A DNA stretch of 64,000 nt from Hygrocybe punicea (lineage: Eukaryota > Basidiomycota > Agaricomycetes > Agaricales > Hygrophoraceae): the NCBI GenBank assembly GCA_963556145.1, contig OY744469.1, positions 930,001 to 994,000 of the forward strand, in the 5' to 3' direction. A program made the position numbers and the translations under genes. This document shows positions 55,078-64,000 of this stretch, one piece after another. The notes beneath the pieces were generated by a model. It saw only the letters and a list, made by a program, of their open reading frames with translations, searched no databases and was not told where the DNA came from. How positions within the stretch are numbered: position 1 is the stretch's first letter; every line of letters begins with the position of its first letter.

Positions 55078-55846
55078 CCTCTGAGACCAGAAACCCGATT
55101 TATTATGAATCCGCTCGAACCCGCTCGAATCCGACCCCTCCGACGACTCACATTCGAACCCGATGTAACCCGACACTTACCAACTAGCACGGCCACTCAC
55201 ATACACATGGTCCAAACTCCTAAAGTCACGGAACTTCAAATATCGAAGATAGATCTCATCGGACTGGGATCCCGACATCGGACTTGCCTTATTCACGCCT
55301 ACCATCTCCCTTATGGAGATATAGTAAAGTATATTACATCTTTTATGAGTTTTTATATCTTCCACCCATTTTCCCTGTCATGGTCGCCTCGCAACCCTCT
55401 TCCTACTTCTCCATTTTCATTCTCCTTTGTTTCCTCTCATTGGCCAAGGACTCTCGCCCAAATCTAGGTACAGAAATTTGTAGTATAAAAACGGTGCCCA
55501 AGTGGTGTCTCATAATAAGAAACCAGTTCCCCCACTTTCTCCCACTCAGAATCCGTCTCCTACCAAAATCACTTACTCTTTTAACTCGTCGGTTTGCTCA
55601 ACACTCTTCCCGTCCTTCTACTGTCTTTGTCATTATACCACTCGACACCCAACACCTGACCCACCGTACCCAACATCGTCGGCATATGTCGGTATCATTA
55701 GATTTTTAGTAGTTTTAGTCAGCGGCTTATTACCATTAGTCCTTTTATTATCTATCTGAAGCTTGCTAACTATTCCCAGTCACTTCTACGCTGACTACCC
55801 CAGGCTAGGATTACAGTTCCGCAGCCACCCTGACCTCGCCACTACA
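55078..55846 (+). repeat. Diverged LTR, family L2
   Basis: It runs from TGTAGAGGGCCCTCTGAG to CCACTACA, 769 bp, recognisable by ATTCGAACCCGATGTAACCC and CAGTCACTTCTACGCTGA, but with many substitutions. No clear duplication flanks it, so it is the oldest L2 copy here. Confidence 0.75.
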
Positions 55847-56520
55847 TCGCAGTGGATGAGATTAGCAGTGAGGAGTTGTCTGATGAAGATGGTATGCTTT
55901 GTTCTGACCATACTCAGGCCTCATCTCATGCCATTTCCTTCACAGTCGCTTTCACATTTACTATGGAAGTGCTTAGTGCCTCGAAACAGTCCTGCAATAT
56001 TGATGTCATCTCATCATCGATCTCACTCTATTTTCTCCAACAGAAGATAGCAAGTTCTTTGAACATCTATCCTGAATCCTTACAAGCACAATATCACTTT
56101 AGTACCCATTCAAAGGACTCTCTCTCTTGTGATCTTTTAACTCACAGCCACTTCAACACACTTCTCCGACTTCTCCATGAACAATCTGTTCCAGCCAAGT
56201 TGGCCAATGGTCAGCGTTCGACTCGGAAGATGAAGGCATTTACATTGCAAGTCTCTAACAAAGGTGATTCCCCCTATGTGGGGTCCACAGATACAAAGGT
56301 ATGTATAATTCTGTTTGATTCCTATCACGTTGAGTTAAATATTTTTCGCAGGGCGGTGGGTCTGCGAAGTCCAAAGCAGCTGCTGCTCTCAAATTATGTT
56401 ACACACCTGATTCTCTTCTCAATGGTTTGATGTGTTCAACATGCTTTTTTTATTATGCTACACTAATACATTCCACTGGTGATAAAAAATTGAGTTCTGA
56501 GACCAAGGCTGAATGAATGT
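55847..56520 (+). CDS. Unknown ORF, probably spliced, truncated by the LTR
   Basis: A frame of about 150 codons contains YPESLQAQYHFSTHSKDSLS and HFNTLLRLLHEQSVPAKLAN, then a donor (AAAG|GTATGT, about 56,299) and acceptor (TTCGCAG, about 56,351) leading to GGGSAKSKAAAALKLCYTPD. The composition looks genuine, but I do not recognise the family. Confidence 0.4.
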
Positions 56521-57204
56521 ACATTGTAATACTAGATAATGGAATGTATACACTACCTACAACATCCATTTATGATGCTGGGCAATGTCAAAGTTTGTAA
56601 TACCAACTGAAATGATGCCAATCAGAAAATGATGCTTCAGAGAGGTATAATGAGCCTTGAATGCTATGAGCACCAAGATAGTGAAGCATGGAACAGATTC
56701 TCACCAGTTTCCCATGGCTAGGATGATGCTTGCTCATCATAGAACTGCTGCATGATGGTGTAACCTGCGAAAAAGTTGATTTATAAAAAAAGCGAATTAG
56801 TGTCTGGAAAGTGGCTTACACCGAGACAATGACTGTAGAAGCCCATATTTTCAACCGCTAGTCAATAGGATGTGATTTGAGGGAGATATGGCAATTGCAT
56901 TCTGCACGAGTAAAATGAAGTGTTTTGGTCACGGCGCCAAGTCACGTGACAATAACAATAATGAAAATGGGCTAATGATAACTAATGATAACACTGGCAG
57001 GCAATGATAATGCCCAGTGTCAGAGCTGAATTCATAGTTCTAAACATCGCACTTGCCTGTGAATTCTTCCTATTAGTTGTGTATTTCTTGATTCCCTGCC
57101 TTCATTGTTCAAGTGATGACACAAGGGCAATGATCTGGCGTTCACACAGAGTAACCCTTGCTTCCATACTCATACTTTATCTTACAACACTTCTAGTCTA
57201 GGGA
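56521..57204. other. AT-rich intergenic region
   Basis: No gene, repeat or RNA was recognised in this interval. Confidence 0.45.
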
Positions 57205-57456
57205 CTAGCACGGGTCACCCGCGGGTTGTGTGCGGGTTTTTGTTAATGAGGGTGTAGCTCTTGATTTCGTGATCGAAATGCACTAATTTTCTTGTCAAAT
57301 GGATAAGAACTGAGTGAGATATGGCCAATACAAGATATAGCATCCTATCCCAACAACTGACTCTGATCTTTCCAAAAAATCTTGAAAAACTCTAAAAACT
57401 CGGACTTTTCAAGATTTTTTGGAAAGATCATAGTATAGGATCAGTTGTTAGGATAG
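57205..57456. mobile_element. Palindromic (foldback) element, left part, split by an LTR retrotransposon
   Basis: GCGGGTTGTGTGCGGG is followed by TAGCTCTTGATTTCGTGATC and on to GATATAGCATCCTATCCCAA, a sharp hairpin (AATCTTGAAAAACTC... AAGATTTTTTGGAAAGATC) and the start of the return arm. The return arm continues at 63,891 after the LTR element and leaves the window at 64,000. When the LTR element and one GATAG are removed the arms pair almost perfectly for more than 120 bp. Confidence 0.85.
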
Positions 57457-59104
57457 TGTTACGGATCGCTTCTGCAGCGGGCTCCGGCAACAATCAACTT
57501 AACAGGGGATCGGCTTCCAGAGGGGAGAACAGCAGCTTTCATTGTTGCTTACAGCTAAGACAACACTGCTAAGAAGGGGGGGGTCAAGGTCTAATGTCAT
57601 TGCGAGCCGTGGGGGTTACCCAAAACAAGATGAGTCTGCCCCAAGAACCAGACTAAACGTAAGGAAAGGAAAGAAGAAAAAGTCCGAACCAACAACAAGA
57701 ACAGTATATATAGTGACTGGTCTTGAGGGGAGGTAAATAGAAATACAACCATGAAGCCATAACATGTCCAACTCTACCATGTGTTCACCATGAGGCGTAC
57801 ATGAGGCGTCCTCATGTCAATGTTCTCGCGATCCAACTGGAGGCCCGGGTGTCATTGAGGAATAGAGGGGGTCCGGATGACTCGGATGATTTGTCATCAG
57901 ATCATGTGATGTGCAGAATTGCCTATTCGGGGTCTACACTTGCTGCAACAGGCAAGTGCGCAGTCTGGCAAGTGCATTGCACGGTCGGGTCGAAGATGGG
58001 TATCGTCCAGTGTGGGGTTGGTGATGAGAGTGTCATGAGGTGGTGTGGATGTAACGGCAAGGTTGGTATGAAAGAAAATGAAGGAATGTATAAAGGAAAA
58101 AACCAACTAGGACAGTGGGCTAATCGAGGTCAGACATGTGAACAGCACAAGCTGTACCGGATGATGATGTCTGTGTTGATGACGTATCGAGGAGCGATGT
58201 CTTGTCTTGTTTGTGGAACAAGAAGGTCCACTTGATGTCGGTATTCGTCCAAGAAAGGGTATCATTGTAAACGAGTGTGGGAGGTATCAAGATGAAAGAT
58301 GGAAAAGGATAAATGAATGTGGGTCCAGGTTTCGAGTCATGGCATGAGTGACAAGCTGTGGGAACAAGTCGTCAGGTACTGCATTGAAGCGGTGTCGTGC
58401 GAACAATATGCGATAGGGGTTGGTTCACTGTTTGGGAAGTCGTATGGTCTGTGGTCGAAGTCCAAAAGAATGTGCTTCGGCAATGGTCGGATTAGAGAGA
58501 ACAGTGAAATGTCCCGTGATCGGGGATTGTTCAGAGTTCGCATGCAGGTGAGGAATGTCGTCGGATCGTTAGGGAGGATAATGGTGGGCACAGGGTACGA
58601 ATATGGAAACCAAATATCCGGGAATGGCAATTGTCAATTACGTGTCGATATATTGTTGAGGTGGAAGTCAGAAGTATCAATGGTGGAAGGGTTTCGGTGC
58701 CGATGCCAAAGATAGATCATAACAAAGTAGAAACCGATCAGGAAGGTGATGGCAATGCTGCCAATAACAATTATGGTAATGAGCTGTGTCGGGAGTACAG
58801 CCATTGTGATCGGTTTGTCGTGGGATAGCGTAAACAAGATATCGAAGGGAAAAGACAATGTCGGTGACGTCCATCGGCAAGGAGACTATTCGGGTACAAC
58901 AAGGTCACGTGGGAGATGTCCATGGTCGGTCTGGATTGTTCTAGAAGAAGAAAGGAAGAAAAGAGAACAAGGACAAGAATAAACAACAATGTCCAAAAGA
59001 AGACAAAAGGTAAAGGGGAACGAAAAAGGAAGGTATGGTAAAGTGGAATCGTCATCGTGGGTAGTGGAGTCGGAATCGGAGTTGCGGAGTTGAAAAATGT
59101 AACA
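57457..59104 (-). repeat. LTR of family X (left copy)
   Basis: It runs from TGTTACGGATCGC to AAAATGTAACA and carries the complement of the small membrane ORF at about 58,634-58,801. Confidence 0.92.
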
Positions 59105-60212
59105 ATACCCCCGGAACAAGGGGAATCGTCCCGATTAACCGGAAGAACAAAGAACAAGGGAAACAAAGCACAAGGAAAAAATTACAAGGAAAGAACAGAC
59201 AGTTTAACGACGCTATCAAGGTCGGCAAGAAAATAAAGACATGATGAAGGAAAAAACGCCAGTCCAAAGGTCAATGCATCAAGAAGACGTTACTGAGTTT
59301 CAAGGGTTAACAAAGAAATATATTCGGGTTTGTCCAATTGTTTCGTTTGTCATTTTTTGTCATTGTAGATAATCAGGGGTCATTGTTGTATTGTCATTAA
59401 GTCGTCAAGGGTGTCGGGTTGAAAGGAGATAAAGGTCGTCGGGGTCCAGGTGTTCATTCAGGGTTTTCGGTTTAAAGAGAATTAGGTGGTCGGCATTTTT
59501 GGGATGAGGGAGTTCTGGATGTCAGGGAGTTCTGGGGTGTCAGAAGTTTATAGTCATTACGGACATTTGAATGGGCATAGATTTATATCGTTTCAGATAT
59601 CGGTGTTGTTGACTGATCGTGGATTTCCTACACTCAAATGGTGTGCGAGATTTCTTCATATTCCATGAATGCAACAGGGATTGGTGTCGGTCAGAAGATG
59701 TTTGGGAATTCGGGATAAGGAAGGTGAAAGAGTTGCCAGTTCCAAGTTGTACATTGGCAAAGGATTTCGGATGGGGATTCATTCTTCACTGTTTCTTTTT
59801 CTGGTGCATTTACTGCCATACTGGTCAGTAGCACATTGGGTTCCTTTCCACATGGGATTGGAGGTCATTGGTTTGATAACCAGTATCCTTCTGGTTCAGT
59901 TCTGGTGTCCATAGACATCAAGGTTTGTTCTACGGCTTATAGCGATCATGCATGCGTCTGGAGGTCATAGATTTTATATCATTTCGGATATTCATCTCTT
60001 ACTTATATAGCTGGTGAGAGAACCTGCTGCTTCATCTCTTATTTGTATAGCTGGTGAGAGAACCTGCTACATGTTTCTCTATGGTCATGTTCCATCTGTC
60101 CATTCCATTTCTGTTTCTTCTCTTCTGTTTCTGGGTATTCTGTTTCTTCTTCTGGGTGTTTTCGTTGGTGTAAATAATGTTGAGGTCGTTTACATACAAG
60201 GGAAAGTTCATT

Positions 60213-61177
60213 CTATGCATCATACATGACGGGGGTGTATCCTTTCACAAACAACATCAATCTCCAATCCAATCCATGGATGTCATTCTCCTTCCCCTTC
60301 ACCATACGCACATGCATTGCACGAAACAAGGCATGACGATGATAATCAGGTTCTTTGGTCCCATGTCTCGAGCGTTTGTTCTGCATGTTATGGCCGTCAG
60401 AACGGTGTGCACGGTCGAGTTTCTTTTTCTGGGATTGGGGAAGAAGTGGAGAGCGGCGACGTGACTGGGTTTGGAGCGAGACAAGAGGTGGAGAATATAA
60501 CCATGCTCGGTATTCATCATCCATCTCTACATGCAGTCGGTGGGTTACTTTTCGAGGGGGTGTTGGAAGATCAGTGAGACTGTCCATGTACGCATCAAAG
60601 TCATCAATGGGGGGAGTCGGATGTTCTTCACCGCAAATGTTCACTGCACCAAAATATAGCTCATTGTCCAGATCATCAAAGATAAAGGGTACGTCGAGAC
60701 TCATTGTCGATGTCGACGGTGGGGACAGTGTCGAGGATGCTGGACGATACGTGTGTCACGATGATTCTGGGGTACGGGTGCAAGACGAGGAGCGGGGATC
60801 CGAACAACAAGTCGATGGAATGGTACGTCAAAATCGAGGAGAACTTGTAATTCGTGGATGAGGGTCTGGATGCGACGATTTCTTTGTGCGGTAGGCCGTA
60901 GACGGTTGTGAAGTCGATGTAGTTCCTGTAAGATAGGACCGAGGAAAATATCGTGGATGGTGACCAGGTGGGGGATGCGAGGATCGTTCCAACTGATATA
61001 GTCAACCCAGTCGTCAGGACGGTCGAGCAAACACCAAACGTAGGGGTCACTCCAGGACCGGCGGTCAGGCCATGGGTAGGGATGGCCTGGAGGGCAGAGG
61101 TTGGCCAGGGTGACGACAGGTGGGTGGTTTAAAGAAGTTTTCCGTCTTCGGTAATTACCATGCCTCGTTGTCAGCAT
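60213..61177 (-). CDS. Unknown overlapping ORFs in the family X internal region
   Basis: Two minus-strand frames, 61177-60701 (LCPPGHPYPWPDRRSWSDPY, DWVDYISWNDPRIPHLVTI) and 60704-60213 (MSLDVPFIFDDLDNELYFG, PPIDDFDAYMDSLTDLPTPP), overlap by four bases in the ATGA style. I recogn no retroviral-type domain in either. They may be structural genes of the element or captured sequence. Confidence 0.35.
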
Positions 61178-62243
61178 CGTGTCGGAGTTTCCAGTGATCG
61201 ATCCATGTACCAGGGTCTTGGTTGCCTCGTGGATTCGTATGTATGATCGGGGATCAAACTTCTAGAAAAGAGGGTGTGTAGCGGGATATCACCTGATATG
61301 CCGATCCGCGCTATCCAAATCGGTAAGGAGTGGCGTTTCGTATGTGTTCCGTTCACGACAATCATTATAGTCTTGGTCATTTGTTCATCCATGTTAAACA
61401 AAGAGGGTCCCCTTTCATCTGTTCCAACAGACTACTAAGATCAACCACTTCTCTTTGTTACATGTACAAGTCATCACAGGATTCGGGGTTTCGTATGCAT
61501 ACTGGCTTTCTCTGGGCTTTCTGCATTTGGTGAGGAGATGGGGGGGAGGAGGTGGAAGGAAGGCTAGGAAGGCGGTTTGAAGGATTTATTGATTTCGGTT
61601 TGTCTAGGGCGAGGGAGTCGTAATATGTCTGGTACAACCAAAACATATTTGAATCATGAAAGGTGGGATACCTAAAGTGATTGGTTTGTCTAGCAGTGTC
61701 CTTCTACATCTGGGGCAATGACAAGTCTTGTCCATTGCATCATTTCATGTCGTAATTATCATATCAAGGTATCGGAGTGACAGTGGTGACGTTAGTCAGG
61801 GGTTTATTACGATTTGGGTTCCAGGATTGGGCTTGAGCAATTATTATGGATAAACCATAAATAATTCGCAGGGCGGCAGTCTTGAGGTTGACCATTCGGA
61901 GTATTCAACATTCGTTCAGGGGTCCGGGTGGCTAGTGTACATCAACAGATTTCAGGTCTGCATCAGTAACAGGCTAGCATCGTTCGTTCGTCCATTCGTG
62001 TGGGGTCAGGGTTGAGGGAGGAATAAAGTTGAGAGGAGGAGGAGAGGGAGAGGGTGTAGGGGAGGACGAGGGAGAGATTCGGGAAAGAGGAGGGGGTTCA
62101 TTGGTTCATGTCGAAAGTTGAATGTCGGGGGAGTTGGGAAACGTTTAGTCTTTTGTTACGGATCGCTTCTGCAGCGGGCTCCGGCAACAATCAACTTAAC
62201 AGGGGATCGGAATACCGTTGTCCATGCACGAAGGCCTGCCGTT
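61178..62243. other. Internal region of the family X element without recognised genes
   Basis: It contains a purine-rich GAGG/GGAG run at 62,030-62,100 and the short LTR-end duplicate at 62,153-62,200. Confidence 0.5.
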
Positions 62244-63890
62244 TGTTACGGATCGCTTCTGCAGCGGGCTCCGGCAACAATCAACTTAACTAGGGATCGG
62301 ATTCCAGAGGGGAGAACAGCAGCTTTCATTGTTGCTTATAGCTAAGACAACACTGCTAAGAAGGGGGGGTCAAGGTCTAATGTCATTGCGAGCCGTGGGG
62401 GTTACCCAAAACAAGATGAGTCTGCCCCAAGAACCAGACTAAACGTAAGGAAAGGAAAGAAGAAAAAGTCCGAACCAACAACAAGAACAGTATATATAGT
62501 GACTGGTCTTGAGGGGAGGTAAATAGAAATACAACCATGAAGCCATAACATGTCCAACTCTACCATGTGTTCACCATGAGGCGTACATGAGGCGTCCTCA
62601 TGTCAATGTTCTCGCGATCCAACTGGAGGCCCGGGTGTCATTGAGGAATAGAGGGGGTCCGGATGACTCGGATGATTTGTCATCAGATCATGTGATGTGC
62701 AGAATTGCCTATTCGGGGTCTACACTTGCTGCAACAGGCAAGTGCGCAGTCTGGCAAGTGCATTGCACGGTCGGGTCGAAGATGGGTATCGTCCAGTGTG
62801 GGGTTGGTGATGAGAGTGTCATGAGGTGGTGTGGATGTAACGGCAAGGTTGGTATGAAAGAAAATGAAGGAATGTATAAAGGAAAAAACCAACTAGGACA
62901 GTGGGCTAATCGAGGTCAGACATGTGAACAGCACAAGCTGTACCGGATGATGATGTCTGTGTTGATGACGTATCGAGGAGCGATGTCTTGTCTTGTTTGT
63001 GGAACAAGAAGGTCCACTTGATGTCGGTATTCGTCCAAGAAAGGGTATCATTGTAAACGAGTGTGGGAGGTATCAAGATGAAAGATGGAAAAGGATAAAT
63101 GAATGTGGGTCCAGGTTTCGAGTCATGGCATGAGTGACAAGCTGTGGGAACAAGTCGTCAGGTACTGCATTGAAGCGGTGTCGTGCGAACAATATGCGAT
63201 AGGGGTTGGTTCACTGTTTGGGAAGTCGTATGGTCTGTGGTCGAAGTCCAAAAGAATGTGCTTCGGCAATGGTCGGATTAGAGAGAACAGTGAAATGTCC
63301 CGTGATCGGGGATTGTTCAGAGTTCGCATGCAGGTGAGGAATGTCGTCGGATCGTTAGGGAGGATAATGGTGGGCACAGGGTACGAATATGGAAACCAAA
63401 TATCCGGGAATGGCAATTGTCAATTACGTGTCGATATATTGTTGAGGTGGAAGTCAGAAGTATCAATGGTGGAAGGGTTTCGGTGCCGATGCCAAAGATA
63501 GATCATAACAAAGTAGAAACCGATCAGGAAGGTGATGGCAATGCTGCCAATAACAATTATGGTAATGAGCTGTGTCGGGAGTACAGCCATTGTGATCGGT
63601 TTGTCGTGGGATAGCGTAAACAAGATATCGAAGGGAAAAGACAATGTCGGTGACGTCCATCGGCAAGGAGACTATTCGGGTACAACAAGGTCACGTGGGA
63701 GATGTCCATGGTCGGTCTGGATTGTTCTAGAAGAAGAAAGGAAGAAAAGAGAACAAGGACAAGAATAAACAACAATGTCCAAAAGAAGACAAAAGGTAAA
63801 GGGGAACGAAAAAGGAAGGTATGGTAAAGTGGAATCGTCATCGTGGGTAGTGGAGTCGGAATCGGAGTTGCGGAGTTGAAAAATGTAACA
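62244..63890 (-). repeat. LTR of family X (right copy)
   Basis: Nearly identical to 57457-59104; one fewer G in a poly-G run accounts for the length difference. Confidence 0.92.
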
Positions 63891-64000
63891 GATAGGATGC
63901 TATATCTTGTATTGGCCATATCTCACTCAGTTCTTATCCATTTGACAAGAAAATTAGTGCATTTCGATCACAAAATCAAGAGCTACCACAACAACCCGCG
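63891..64000. mobile_element. Palindromic element, right arm, cut by the window edge
   Basis: Reverse complement of about 57,225-57,345. It begins with the second GATAG copy of the LTR insertion. Confidence 0.85.

Larger units (their letters stand above)
57457..63890 (-). mobile_element. Full-length non-autonomous LTR retrotransposon, family X
   Basis: Two LTRs of 1,648 and 1,647 bp (57457-59104 and 62244-63890) differ at only a few positions, so insertion was recent. GATAG duplicates at both edges (57452-57456 and 63891-63895). The internal 3.1 kb has its longest frames on the minus strand and no recognisable Gag, protease, reverse transcriptase, RNase H or integrase. The right 46-48 bp of the LTR unit is repeated at 62,153 just inside the element. 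A conventional TGG-type primer-binding site was not seen at either internal edge. Confidence 0.9.

Overview
The window looks like a transposon-rich stretch of a mushroom-forming basidiomycete (Agaricomycetes). Genes are cut by many short GT-AG introns of about 48-70 nt. The recognisable families (KDZ and Plavaka transposases, a TET/JBP dioxygenase, DUF6589 and DUF6532 proteins, Agaricomycete-type Gag fragments) are typical of, or largely restricted to, that group. No bacterial, CRISPR, rRNA or tRNA features were seen. All calls come from reading the sequence; no database search was possible.

Layout. 1-7.6 kb: the remains of ordinary genes (a frameshifted DUF6589 gene, an acyl-protein thioesterase gene, two unnamed fungal genes) plus a 0.65 kb foldback element. 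7,587-17,096: a complete KDZ transposon with 176-bp terminal inverted repeats and a perfect 8-bp target duplication. Its transposase gene is dead, and it hosts a 2.75 kb LTR retrotransposon that encodes only Gag and a 1.18 kb hAT-like element. 17,953-32,010: a 14 kb Plavaka-type DNA transposon (16-bp perfect terminal repeats, 2-bp duplication) carrying its transposase, a protein-kinase-like gene, a TET/JBP-type 2-oxoglutarate dioxygenase and a DUF6532-like gene. A solo LTR and a hAT-like MITE sit inside one TET/JBP exon. This transposon itself splits a small SANT/Myb-like gene. 32-41 kb: solo LTRs, a second hAT-like element with a nested solo LTR, and two small ORFs (one single-pass membrane, one zinc-knuckle). 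41,937-49,958: an 8 kb foldback element with satellite arms and a 3 kb palindrome at its heart, inserted in a PIF/Harbinger transposase gene with an 8-bp duplication. 50-57 kb: Gag fragments, a MITE and truncated LTRs. 57,205 to the end: a palindromic element split by a 6.4 kb LTR retrotransposon with near-identical 1.65 kb LTRs and no recognisable pol.

How it fits together. Nearly every gene here is mobile-element cargo or has been interrupted by one, so insertion order can be read from nested target duplications. The most notable assembly is the Plavaka-type element that pairs a DNA-cutting transposase with a predicted 5-methylcytosine-oxidising enzyme. Nearly all premature stops in the element genes are TGA or TAG codons one C-to-T change away from CGA or CAG, as expected from deamination of methylated cytosine or a RIP-like process. 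That places the TET/JBP cargo in a setting where DNA methylation probably matters. No reverse transcriptase or integrase domain was recognised, so the LTR elements seen here appear non-autonomous.
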